From Hyphomicrobiales bacterium (GTDB lineage: Bacteria; Pseudomonadota; Alphaproteobacteria; Rhizobiales; Rhizobiaceae): 64,000 nucleotides of DNA. The notes under the pieces are model-generated. The model was not told the origin of the DNA, ran no database searches, and saw nothing but the letters and a program-made list of their open reading frames with translations. Location: positions 111,518-175,517 of the forward strand of contig UCHV01000021.1 in NCBI GenBank assembly GCA_900472395.1. Reading direction: 5' to 3'. A program made the position numbers and the translations under genes. Of the stretch, positions 51,548 to 61,715 are shown piece after piece; positions within the stretch are counted from its first letter, which is position 1; every line of letters starts with the position of its first letter.

Positions 51548-53529
51548 TGACCACCCGGCGCAGCTTCCTCGGTGGAGCATCCAGCCTTGCCTTTTCGAAC
51601 CTTTTCGCAACGGCAAATGCCGCCGATCCCCAGCATACCGGAGTAGACAGCATGTATCCCGACCTGATCCTTCGCAACGGCCGCTTCACGACGCTCGATC
51701 GCAGCAATCCGAACGCGACCGCGGTCGCCATCAAGGACGGCCTTTTTCTCGAGGTCGGATCTGACAGCGAAATCATGGCGCTGGCCGGATCGGATACAAG
51801 GATCGTCGATCTCAAGGGAAAACGCGTTCTGCCGGGACTGATCGATAACCACACGCACGTCGTGCGCGGCGGCCTGAACTACAATATGGAACTGCGCTGG
51901 GATGGCGTGCGCTCGCTGGCCGACGCCATGGACATGCTCAAGCGTCAGGTGGCGATCACGCCTGCTCCGCAATGGGTACGTGTCGTCGGCGGTTTCACCG
52001 AACATCAGTTTGCGGAAAAGCGCTTGCCGACCATCGAGGAAATCAATGCGGTTGCTCCGGATACGCCGGTCTTCCTGCTGCATCTCTATGACCGCGCACT
52101 GCTGAACGGGGCAGCCCTTCGCGCCGTCGGTTACACGCGCGATACCCCGAACCCTCCCGGCGGCGAGATCACCCGCGATGCCAACGGCAACCCGACCGGA
52201 ATGCTGCTTGCAAAGCCTAACGCGGGCATTCTCTATTCGACACTGGCAAAAGGCCCAAAACTGCCGTTCGATTACCAGGTCAATTCTACCCGCCATTTCA
52301 TGCGCGAACTCAATCGCCTGGGCATTACCGGCGTGATCGATGCCGGTGGCGGTAATCAGAATTATCCTGACGACTACGAGGTCATTCAGAAACTGTCGGA
52401 CGAAAACCAGCTTACCGTTCGTCTGGCCTACAATCTCTTCACGCAGAAGCCGAAGGAAGAGAAGCAGGACTTTCTCAACTGGACGCAGTCGGTCAAATAC
52501 AAACAGGGCAACGACTATTTTCGTCACAACGGTGCCGGCGAGATGCTGGTCTTTTCGGCCGCCGACTTCGAGGACTTTCGCCAGCCGCGCCCGGAATTGG
52601 GGCCGGAAATGGAGGGGGAACTGGAAGAGGTCGTTCGGGTTCTGGCAGAAAACCGTTGGCCCTGGCGCATGCACGCCACCTATGACGAGACGATTTCCCG
52701 CTCGCTCGACGTGTTCGAAAAGGTCAACAAGGATATTCCGCTCGAAGGTCTGAACTGGTTCTTCGACCATGCCGAAACGATTTCGGAACGCTCGATCGAT
52801 CGTATCGCGGCACTTGGTGGCGGTATCGCCACGCAGCACCGCATGGCCTATCAGGGCGAATATTTCGTCGAACGTTACGGCCACGGCGTAGCGGAGGCCA
52901 CGCCACCGATCAAGCGCATGCTCGACAAGGGCGTCAACGTCTCGGCCGGTACGGATGCCACCCGCGTTGCCTCCTATAATCCGTGGGTTTCGCTGTCCTG
53001 GATGGTGACCGGCAAGACGCTTGGCGGCATGCAGCTTTACTCGCGCGCCAATTGCCTGGATCGCGAAACCGCGCTGCGCATGTGGACCGAAAAGGTCACG
53101 TGGTTCTCCAATGAAGAGGGCAAAAAAGGCCGGATAGAGAAAGGCCAGTTCGCCGATCTCGTCGTGCCGGACAAGGACTTCTTCGCCTGCGCCGAGGACG
53201 AGATTTCGTTTCTCGTGTCGGAACTGACCATGGTCGGCGGCAAGATCGTTTATGGTGCCGGCGACTTCAAGACGCTCGACGAGAACGCCCTGCCTCCGGC
53301 CATGCCCGATTGGTCGCCGGTCAGAAAGTTCGGCGGTTACGCCGCCTGGGGTGAACCCGATGGTGCCGGCGCTCGCTCGCTGCGCCGCACAGCGATTTCG
53401 ACATGTGGCTGCGCCAGCGATTGCGGTGTGCACGGTCACGACCATGCTGGCGCCTGGACCTCGAAATTGCCGATCGCTGACCTCAAGGGGTTCTTCGGGG
53501 CATTGGGTTGCTCCTGCTGGGCAGTGTGA
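51547..53529 (+). CDS. Tat-exported amidohydrolase (YtcJ-like) with a Cys/His-rich C-terminal tail
   Basis: A 660-residue metal-dependent hydrolase. It has a twin-arginine signal (TRRSFLGGASSLAFS, residues 3-17), followed by the amidohydrolase-3 fold: VLPGLIDNHTHVVRGG near residue 100, MRELNRLGITGVIDAGGGNQ, WPWRMHATYDET, and GVNVSAGTDATRVASYNP with the conserved Asp. The last 43 residues are unusual: Cys620, Cys622, Cys626, His629, His631, His633 and then Cys655 and Cys657 three residues from the end. That tail looks like a metal- or redox-binding extension. Substrate unknown. Confidence 0.87.
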   Translation: MTTRRSFLGGASSLAFSNLFATANAADPQHTGVDSMYPDLILRNGRFTTLDRSNPNATAVAIKDGLFLEVGSDSEIMALAGSDTRIVDLKGKRVLPGLIDNHTHVVRGGLNYNMELRWDGVRSLADAMDMLKRQVAITPAPQWVRVVGGFTEHQFAEKRLPTIEEINAVAPDTPVFLLHLYDRALLNGAALRAVGYTRDTPNPPGGEITRDANGNPTGMLLAKPNAGILYSTLAKGPKLPFDYQVNSTRHFMRELNRLGITGVIDAGGGNQNYPDDYEVIQKLSDENQLTVRLAYNLFTQKPKEEKQDFLNWTQSVKYKQGNDYFRHNGAGEMLVFSAADFEDFRQPRPELGPEMEGELEEVVRVLAENRWPWRMHATYDETISRSLDVFEKVNKDIPLEGLNWFFDHAETISERSIDRIAALGGGIATQHRMAYQGEYFVERYGHGVAEATPPIKRMLDKGVNVSAGTDATRVASYNPWVSLSWMVTGKTLGGMQLYSRANCLDRETALRMWTEKVTWFSNEEGKKGRIEKGQFADLVVPDKDFFACAEDEISFLVSELTMVGGKIVYGAGDFKTLDENALPPAMPDWSPVRKFGGYAAWGEPDGAGARSLRRTAISTCGCASDCGVHGHDHAGAWTSKLPIADLKGFFGALGCSCWAV

Positions 53530-53646
53530 ACAGCGATAACTACCGGATACGGACCCTCGGCGGCGCTGAGGGCCGGCCACTCCCGGCCGCGCAAACATTT
53601 CCGTGACGCCCACTTGCCAGGGCCAGCGCCGAACAATTGCGGAATA

Positions 53647-53677
53647 TGCAATTAAATCCTGATTTTTGATGCAATTG
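53647..53677. promoter_or_regulatory. Shared 31-bp element, copy 3
   Basis: TGCAATT (53647-53653) and TGCAATT (53670-53676), 23 bp apart exactly as in copies 1 and 2; the interior has diverged. It lies 89 bases before the DoxX start, within the gap after the amidohydrolase gene, marking a separate promoter for the DoxX/MFS unit. Confidence 0.65.
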
Positions 53678-53765
53678 TTGGCGGTGATTTTCCCGGCCAA
53701 TATCGCTCCATCAAACAAATCGCATGCCGTTCTGACCGACCGGCTTTAACCTTGCAGGAGCCGAA

Positions 53766-54209
53766 ATGACCTATCAATCTTATGACATACACCGCTCTCG
53801 ACAGTTTCTTAAGCGTGTCATCAACGCCCCGGCAACACGCAGTATCGCGCTTCTGGCGCTCTGCGCTGCCTATATCCAGGGCCCGCTCACCAAAATTTTA
53901 GATTTTCCCGGTGCGCTTGCCGAAATGGACCATTTCGGACTGCATCCGGCGTCTTTTTTTGCTGTCGCCGTAATCGTGTTCGAACTCAGCGCCTCGGCGA
54001 TGGTGGTGACCGGATTTCTGCGCTGGCTGGGGGCGTTGGCTCTTGGCGGCTTTACCATTGCAGCCACGCTGATTGCATTGCGCTTTTGGGAAATGGCGCC
54101 GGGCATGGAGCGCGCGATGGCCACCAACGCCTTTTTTGAACATCTCGGTCTTGCCGGCGCCTTTGTAATCGTTGCCGCGATCGATCTTACCAAGGGAGCA
54201 AGCAAATGA
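53766..54209 (+). CDS. DoxX-family membrane protein
   Basis: A 147-residue protein with four hydrophobic segments typical of DoxX (IALLALCAAYIQGPLTKILD; FAVAVIVFELSASAMVVTGF; LGALALGGFTIAATLIALRF; and a last helix GLAGAFVIVAAIDL). DoxX-like proteins occur beside ring-cleaving dioxygenases in quinone-stress regulons of other bacteria. AGGAGCCGAA precedes the ATG. It overlaps the MFS gene by four bases (ATGA) and follows the shared promoter element. Confidence 0.87.
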   Translation: MTYQSYDIHRSRQFLKRVINAPATRSIALLALCAAYIQGPLTKILDFPGALAEMDHFGLHPASFFAVAVIVFELSASAMVVTGFLRWLGALALGGFTIAATLIALRFWEMAPGMERAMATNAFFEHLGLAGAFVIVAAIDLTKGASK

Positions 54210-55804
54210 GCGCGCCAAAATCCTCCGGCGGCAGTTTCGCGCCGCTTGCCCAGCCGGTCTTTGCGGTTCTCTGGGCCGCTACCGTTCTCGGCAATACCGG
54301 CAGCTTCATGCGGGATGTTGCAAGTTCCTGGCTGATGACGGACCTCTCGGCATCGCCGGCGGCGGTCGCCATGGTGCAGGCGGCAGGCACATTGCCGATT
54401 TTCCTTCTGGCCATACCGGCCGGCGTGCTCACCGATATTCTCGACCGTCGCAAATTCCTGATTGCCGTCCAGCTCCTGCTGGCTTCCGTCAGTATCTCTT
54501 TGATGGTCCTCGCGCAGACCGGCATGCTTTCGGTCAGCGCATTGATCGGTCTCACCTTCCTGGGCGGCATCGGCGCTGCCCTGATGGGGCCGACATGGCA
54601 GGCGATCGTTCCGGAACTGGTCAAACGGGAGGATGTGAAAAGCGCCGTTGCCTTGAACTCGCTCGGCATCAATATCGCTCGCTCGATTGGTCCGGCCGCG
54701 GGCGGCATTTTGCTCGCAGCTTTCGGGGCAGGCGTCACTTATGGTGCCGACGTTGCCAGCTACCTCATCGTTATCGCCGCATTGATCTGGTGGCCACGAG
54801 CAAGCCGCGCCAATGATGCCTTGCAGGAAAACTTCTTCGGCGCGTTCCGTGCGGGTCTTCGCTACACACGCGCCAGCCGCCCCTTGCATGTCGTTCTGTT
54901 GCGCGCTGCCATCTTCTTCGCTTTCGCCAGTGCCGTCTGGGCTTTACTGCCGCTTGTCGCCCGGCAATTGCTCGGTGGAGATGCAAGCTTTTATGGGATC
55001 CTGCTGGGCGCGGTCGGTGCTGGTGCGATCGCCGGTGCGCTGGTCATGCCAAAACTGCGGGCACGCTTCAATGCCGACGGCCTGCTTCTCGGCGCCGCTG
55101 TTATCACCGCGCTTGTCATGGCCGCCTTGTCGCTTGCACCGCCGAAGTGGCTGGCTATCCTCATACTGCTGTTTTTGGGCGGAGCGTGGATCACGGCGCT
55201 GACGACGCTGAATGGTGCCGCGCAGGCCATTCTTCCCAATTGGGTTCGCGGCCGTGGTCTTGCCGTGTATCTCACGGTCTTTAATGGCGCCATGACTGCC
55301 GGCAGTCTGGGATGGGGAGCGGTCGGCGAGGCAGTTGGCGTACCCTACACGTTGCTGATCGGTGCCATCGGTCTGCTGTTTGCCGGTCTTGTCATGCACC
55401 GCATCAAGCTCCCGTCGGGCGATGCGGATCTGATTGCCTCCAATCACTGGCCGGAACCGCTTGTCGCGGAACCCGTCGCGCATGATCGCGGTCCTGTTCT
55501 GATCCTCATCGAGTACAAGGTCGAAAAACATCACCGCACCGCATTTCTGCACGCGCTTGATCAGATGTCCGAAGAACGCCGCCGCGATGGGGCTTATGGC
55601 TGGGGTATCACGGAGGATTCCGCAGATCCGGAAAAGATGGTCGAATGGTTCATGGTGGAATCCTGGGCCGAGCATCTTCGCCAGCACCACCGTGTGTCAC
55701 AAGCCGATGCAGACCTGCAAGGCAAGTTGCTTGGCTATCATATCGGCCCGGACAAGCCAGTGGTCCGGCATTTCCTGACGGTAAACAGGCCGGGAAGGAC
55801 GTGA
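54206..55804 (+). CDS. MFS exporter with C-terminal soluble domain (MFS_3/EntS-like)
   Basis: A 532-residue protein. The first 400 residues form a 12-helix major facilitator (FAVLWAATVLGNTGSFMRDV; AIPAGVLTDILDRRKFLIAV with the A-motif; NSLGINIARSIGPAAGGILL). The last 105 or so residues are soluble and contain a dimeric alpha/beta-barrel-like unit (LILIEYKVEKHHRTAFLHAL ... WFMVESWAEHLRQHHRVS). This length and tail match the transmembrane secretion effector (PF05977) family. The likely role is export of a small toxic compound. Translationally coupled to DoxX; a terminator follows. Confidence 0.87.
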   Translation: MSAPKSSGGSFAPLAQPVFAVLWAATVLGNTGSFMRDVASSWLMTDLSASPAAVAMVQAAGTLPIFLLAIPAGVLTDILDRRKFLIAVQLLLASVSISLMVLAQTGMLSVSALIGLTFLGGIGAALMGPTWQAIVPELVKREDVKSAVALNSLGINIARSIGPAAGGILLAAFGAGVTYGADVASYLIVIAALIWWPRASRANDALQENFFGAFRAGLRYTRASRPLHVVLLRAAIFFAFASAVWALLPLVARQLLGGDASFYGILLGAVGAGAIAGALVMPKLRARFNADGLLLGAAVITALVMAALSLAPPKWLAILILLFLGGAWITALTTLNGAAQAILPNWVRGRGLAVYLTVFNGAMTAGSLGWGAVGEAVGVPYTLLIGAIGLLFAGLVMHRIKLPSGDADLIASNHWPEPLVAEPVAHDRGPVLILIEYKVEKHHRTAFLHALDQMSEERRRDGAYGWGITEDSADPEKMVEWFMVESWAEHLRQHHRVSQADADLQGKLLGYHIGPDKPVVRHFLTVNRPGRT

Positions 55805-55810
55805 ATTGAA

Positions 55811-55845
55811 GGGGAGGGGGTCCGTGAACTCCTCCCCGCTTTTTT
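55811..55845 (+). terminator. Intrinsic terminator after the DoxX/MFS unit
   Basis: GGGGAGG ... CCTCCCC is a 7-bp stem with a 13-base loop, followed by GC and TTTTTT. It begins seven bases after the MFS stop. Confidence 0.82.
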
Positions 55846-55936
55846 CTGTTTGCCAACCGGTTCGATCGCAAATTTTCTGGAGAGGTAACAAGGCCGCCGG
55901 GTATCGATCCCTGAAACGGCCTTCACCAGAACGCTC

Positions 55937-56662
55937 TCAAACCGCCAGGAAACCGCCGTCGACATTGATGACTGCACCATTTACCATCGCAGTGTCGGGA
56001 GACAGGAGCATGGCGATGGTGCGGGCGACATCGTCCACCTCGGCAAAGCGCCCGATTGGGTGGCGCACCATCATGGGTGCGGATTTCGCAGGGTCACTCC
56101 ACGCAGCAAGCGCCAGTTCGGTCAGGGTGATGGTCGGAGCCACAGCGTTGACGCGAATACCGTGAGGACCGAATTCCTTGGCCATGACGCGGGTCGCGCC
56201 TTCAAGGCCGGCCTTGGAAGCGGCATAACACAGATGCTCGGTAAAGCCGCGATGTCCGGCTATGGAAGTGATGTTGACGATGCCGCCGCCGCCGCCCGCC
56301 GCCACACGGGCGCGCCCGAATTCCTGGCAAGTGATCAAGGCGGCGCGCAGGTTGATACCCATAACGGCTTCATAACCTGCCTCGGTCATGTCGAAACTCG
56401 ATTCCAGCACGTTGATACCGGCGCTGTTGATGAGGAAATCGGCGGTTCCCGCTTCGGCCATCGCCTTGCGTGTGTTGGCTGGATTGGCCAGATCGACCGT
56501 GATGGAGCGACCGCCGATTTCTTCGCGCAGGCTGTCGAGATCCGATGCCGTGCGGCTGAGCGCTATCACTTCCGCGCCGCGTTCCGCCATGATCCGGGCG
56601 CATGCCCGGCCGATGCCCTTGCCGGCACCGGTAATGATGACGGATTTTCCTGAAAACTGCAT
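55937..56662 (-). CDS. Short-chain dehydrogenase (L-xylulose reductase-like)
   Basis: A 241-residue SDR. The cofactor loop ITGAGKGIGRACA is at residues 9-21, the NAG-type motif is in LINSAGINV, and the active site has Ser in ITSIAGHRG and YAASK. The compact fold and GKGIGR loop resemble dicarbonyl/L-xylulose reductases. AGGGAGA precedes ATG 56662. It follows the carbohydrate-kinase gene by 28 bases and is the last gene of the pentitol operon, where it may interconvert a second polyol-ketose pair. Confidence 0.85.
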   Translation of the reverse strand: MQFSGKSVIITGAGKGIGRACARIMAERGAEVIALSRTASDLDSLREEIGGRSITVDLANPANTRKAMAEAGTADFLINSAGINVLESSFDMTEAGYEAVMGINLRAALITCQEFGRARVAAGGGGGIVNITSIAGHRGFTEHLCYAASKAGLEGATRVMAKEFGPHGIRVNAVAPTITLTELALAAWSDPAKSAPMMVRHPIGRFAEVDDVARTIAMLLSPDTAMVNGAVINVDGGFLAV

Positions 56663-56690
56663 GATGCTCTCCCTTATATAAATGCCGACG

Positions 56691-58328
56691 TCAGCCATGG
56701 AGCGGCGCGGCCAGCAATGGTTCGATCTCGTCCCGCACCTCGCGGGCGAGTGTCTGCAATTTGAGAAATGCCCTGTAACGCGCCTCGTGCAGCACCCGGA
56801 TCGCGCCTGCCGCAGGTTCGGCGCGTCCCGCCACCGAAGACATCGCGGGCATGGCCGTCTGCAGGTCCGGGTAGGTTTTCGCCGCGACCGCCGCCAGCAT
56901 GGCCGAGCCGAGAAGCACGGGTTCCGGGCAGGCGGTCACTTCGACAGGGAGGCCGGTCGCATCGGCAAGGATCTGCCGGGTGAGGGGATGTGTGCCCGCC
57001 CCGCCAGAAACGGCAATGGTCGAGACCGGGACACCGTTTTGTGCCTGCGTATCGATGATCTGGCGCAGGCCATAACCGAGGCCGCAAAGACCGGCTATAT
57101 AAAGTGCAACGAGATTGTCGGCTCCGTTTTCCATGCCAAGGCCGATCACCACCGCCCGCGCCGACGGATCGGCGAAGGGGGCGCGATTGCCGAGAAATTC
57201 CGGAACGACCTGCAACTGCCCTGCCAAATGCACGGCCTGCGATGGCTCTTCGACTGAGGCCAATGCACGTTTTGCAAGCCATTGCGGCAGTCCCAGCTTT
57301 TCGCTCTTCGCCGTTTCTATCGCTTTTGCCGAGTAGGGGTGCAGGCTGAGCAACTGATCGATGGCCGCACCCGCCGCCGACTGACCACCCTCGTTTAGCC
57401 ACATGCCCGGCACCATGGCAGAGAAATAGGGCCCCCATACACCCGGCACGAATTTCGGCTCAGCCGTGGTGGTCATCGTGCAGGATGAGGTTCCGAACAC
57501 ATAACCGAGGCAGGCGGCGGCATTTTCCGCTCCGCCGCGGGCGGCTACCGTACCGATGCCGCCGGCATGGGCATCGATCAGCCCGGCCGCAACCGCGATA
57601 CCCGCAGGCAGGCCCATGGCCTCGGCGGCTTCGCGTGTGAGGCCATGGCCGAGCGGTGTGCCGGGATGCACGATACGTTCACCGATCCGCCGGAAATTTT
57701 CGTCTGCAAGATCATCCAGGCCTATTGCACGAAAATAGCTTTCGTCCCAACGATCCTCGTGGGCGAGATAGGTCCATTTGCAGGTGACGGTGCAGGAGGA
57801 ACGCTCCAATGCACCCGTCGATTTCCAGGTGAGGAAATCGGTGAGGTCGAAGAAGTTTTCGGCGCTCGCATAAACGTCCGGCCGGTTTTCCTTCAGCCAG
57901 AGCAGTTTTGGCGTTTCCATTTCCGGCGAGATGATGCCGCCGACATAGGAGAGGACGGCATGGCCGCCCGCATTGATACGCTTTGCCTGATCGAGCGCGC
58001 GATGATCCATCCAGACGATAATGTCACGCTCCGGATGAGCAGGATCACCGACACCGGCGGATGCCCCCTCAACCACCAGTGAGCAGGTGGCGTCGAAACC
58101 AAGACCGGCAACGGCGGCAGGATCTATGCTCGCGGCCGTCATAGCATCGCGGATGGCAGCGCAGACCGAATCCCATATCTGCACGCTGGACTGTTCGACA
58201 TGGCCGTGATCATCGCGAAAAATGAGGATGTCGTGTTTTGCCGACGCCAGCATCGCGCCGCCCGCATCGAAAACGCCGGCGCGGGCCGAACCTGTTCCGA
58301 CATCGACGCCGATATAAAATCTGTCCAT
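56691..58328 (-). CDS. FGGY-family pentulose kinase, D-ribulokinase type
   Basis: A 545-residue sugar kinase. The N-terminal FGGY domain starts YIGVDVGTGSARAGVFD (phosphate loop), with GLGFDATCSLVV and a catalytic-region DHRALDQ; the C-terminal domain has the ATP-site motif AVSGGAGTHPLTRQILADA near residue 445. Its length and sequence fit the ribulokinase subgroup (FGGY/YDR109C type) acting on D-ribulose. GGAGG precedes ATG 58328 by five bases. Between a ribitol dehydrogenase and an SDR gene in one operon, it would make D-ribulose 5-phosphate. No symbol is given because the exact substrate is inferred. Confidence 0.85.
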   Translation of the reverse strand: MDRFYIGVDVGTGSARAGVFDAGGAMLASAKHDILIFRDDHGHVEQSSVQIWDSVCAAIRDAMTAASIDPAAVAGLGFDATCSLVVEGASAGVGDPAHPERDIIVWMDHRALDQAKRINAGGHAVLSYVGGIISPEMETPKLLWLKENRPDVYASAENFFDLTDFLTWKSTGALERSSCTVTCKWTYLAHEDRWDESYFRAIGLDDLADENFRRIGERIVHPGTPLGHGLTREAAEAMGLPAGIAVAAGLIDAHAGGIGTVAARGGAENAAACLGYVFGTSSCTMTTTAEPKFVPGVWGPYFSAMVPGMWLNEGGQSAAGAAIDQLLSLHPYSAKAIETAKSEKLGLPQWLAKRALASVEEPSQAVHLAGQLQVVPEFLGNRAPFADPSARAVVIGLGMENGADNLVALYIAGLCGLGYGLRQIIDTQAQNGVPVSTIAVSGGAGTHPLTRQILADATGLPVEVTACPEPVLLGSAMLAAVAAKTYPDLQTAMPAMSSVAGRAEPAAGAIRVLHEARYRAFLKLQTLAREVRDEIEPLLAAPLHG

Positions 58329-58392
58329 ACCATCCTCCATCCTGCAGTGTCATCGCGCCCCGCAGACAGGGCGCGATGGTTGTTCAAAAAGC

Positions 58393-59124
58393 TCAGACCC
58401 GATCGAAATTGGTCGGCAGGACCAGCATGTCGCGGATCGTGACGTTGCGATTGCGGGTGAGGATATATTCGACGGCGTCGGCCACTTCCGCCGGTTCGAT
58501 GATGCTGCCGCTTTCCTTGGCCTTGCGCAGGTTCTCTTCCGGCCAATCTGCCAGCAGCGCGGAAAGGACCGGGCCGGGAGAGACCTGCGATACACGCACA
58601 CCATGCGGGATCATCTGGCGGCGCATGGTCTGCACGAAGCAGGTGACCGCCCATTTCGAACCCGCATAAACCGGCTCCCAATGGGTGGGGTAATGACCGG
58701 CAATCGAACTGGTGACGATGATGTCGCCGGTCTTGCGTTCGCTCATATGCGGCACGACGGCGTGGACGTTCTTCATCACCGCATTGATGTTGAGGTTGAG
58801 CATCCGGTCGATTTCTTCGGCCGTCGTCTCCGTCAGGTCGCCGCCGATATAGGTGCCGGCATTGCAGTAGAGAATGTCGATATGATCGACCTTCTTGAGG
58901 ATTTCCGGGATCATCGCGGCGCAGCTGTCGGCATCGAGCAGGTTGGTGACCTGCGGGATGGCCTTGTTTCCGAGTTTGGCAACGAGGTCGTTGAGGGCGC
59001 TCTCGTTCCAGTCGACCATCACGACCGTGCAGCCGTTTTCCAGAAGCTTTTGTGTGGTGGCGAGGCCGATACCGGAAGCGGCGCCGGTGATGACGGCAAT
59101 CTTGCCTTCGAGTGATTGAGCCAT
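58393..59124 (-). CDS. rbtD: Ribitol 2-dehydrogenase
   Basis: A 243-residue SDR oxidising ribitol to D-ribulose with NAD. It matches the Klebsiella ribitol dehydrogenase pattern in several stretches: ITGAASGIGLATTQK (cofactor), CNAGTYIGG, LNLNINA, SGDII-type KTGDIIVTSSIAG, WEPVYAGSKWAV with the catalytic Tyr/Lys, RRQMIPHGVRV, PGPVLSALLADWPEE and NVTIRDMLVLP. AGGAG precedes the ATG. Located between the importer genes and the pentulose kinase, which supports the assignment. Confidence 0.87.
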   Translation of the reverse strand: MAQSLEGKIAVITGAASGIGLATTQKLLENGCTVVMVDWNESALNDLVAKLGNKAIPQVTNLLDADSCAAMIPEILKKVDHIDILYCNAGTYIGGDLTETTAEEIDRMLNLNINAVMKNVHAVVPHMSERKTGDIIVTSSIAGHYPTHWEPVYAGSKWAVTCFVQTMRRQMIPHGVRVSQVSPGPVLSALLADWPEENLRKAKESGSIIEPAEVADAVEYILTRNRNVTIRDMLVLPTNFDRV

Positions 59125-59169
59125 GGTGTTTCTCCTGTGGTTTTGAAAATGGATTGATGGAGTGGTGGA

Positions 59170-60145
59170 TCAGCGCCATTCGCGGGCGATGTAGATGGCG
59201 AGCAGGATGATGAAGCCGCGAATAATGTCCTGAAGGTATGGGTTGATGCCCATCAGGTTGAGGCCGTTGTTGAGAATGCCGAGCAGCACCGCGCCGATCA
59301 GCGTTCCGAGGATAAGGCCGCGACCACCGGCAATCGCCGTACCGCCAAGAACGACAGCGGCAATGGCATCGAGTTCGAAGCCGACACCGGCATTCGGCTG
59401 GCCGGACATCAGGCGACCGGTGAGGATGATGGCGGCGAGACCCGCCGTCAGGCCGGAAATGACATAGACGGCGATCTTGATGCGCCCGGTTTTCACGCCC
59501 GAAAGCTTTGCTGCCGTCTCATTTCCGCCGATGGCATAGACATGGCGGCCAAAGGCGGTGCGTTCCAGCAGGACCCAGGCGAGCGCATAAACGATCACCA
59601 TGGCAATGACGGGCACCGGAATGATGCCGATACGGCCCACGCCGAACCAGGAAATCCACGAGGGCAGGCCCGAGATCGGATAACCGCCGGAATAGATCAG
59701 GCCGGCACCGCGCGCGATGCCCATGGTGGCGAGCGTGACGATGATCGCCGGCATGCGGCCATAGGCAACCAGTAGACCGTTGAACAGACCGAGCCCGACA
59801 GCGATGCCGATGCCGGCCATCAGGCCCGCCCAGCCGGGCAATCCGAAATGCACCATCATGCCGGCGGCCATCGTGCCGGCCAGCGCCATTAAGGCCCCGA
59901 CGGAAAGATCGATACCGCCGGTCAGGATGACAAAGGTCATGCCGACGGCGAGGATGGCGACGATCGATACCTGCCTCAGCACATTGAGAATGTTGGAGAC
60001 GGAAAAGAAATTGTCCGAGGCAAAACCCATCAGGACCGAAACGACGATCAGGCCGGCCAGCGGCAAAGCCAATGGCGAATGGATCATCGATTTCCAGAAC
60101 GGCGTGGCGGAGGTTTCCGCCTGTCCGCCGGTGATAGTGTCAGCG

Positions 60146-60156
<11 letters not shown>
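59170..60156 (-). CDS. Ribose-type ABC transporter permease (RbsC-like)
   Basis: Inner-membrane permease of 328 residues in the BPD_transp_2 family: [20 protein letters not shown] near residue 55, the [16 protein letters not shown] motif near residue 86 and [19 protein letters not shown] near residue 270. GGGAGGACACACC precedes ATG 60156, which lies 11 bases inside the end of the ATPase gene. The pentitol specificity (probably ribitol) is inferred from the operon. Confidence 0.9.
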
Positions 60157-61648
<1,492 letters not shown>

Positions 61649-61715
61649 CGGTTCCTCCCACATTCTGTTTGGAAAAGTCGCCCCCGCCAAAATGGCGAGG
61701 GCGCTCGGGAGGCGC

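Noticed and set aside
53571..53588. GGCCGG-CCACTC-CCGGCC hairpin after the amidohydrolase gene
   Set aside because: Only a 6-bp stem and no T-run; not enough to call a terminator, although it may slow transcription before the DoxX promoter.
51442..53718. 758-codon minus-strand frame opposite the amidohydrolase gene
   Set aside because: The plus-strand protein has a Tat signal, family motifs and operon overlap with XapX; the antisense frame has no ribosome site and no recognisable domain.
55890..55923. AAGGCCG ... CGGCCTT inverted repeat after the pentitol operon
   Set aside because: Spacer of 20 bases and no T-run on the minus strand, so it is not a clear intrinsic terminator.
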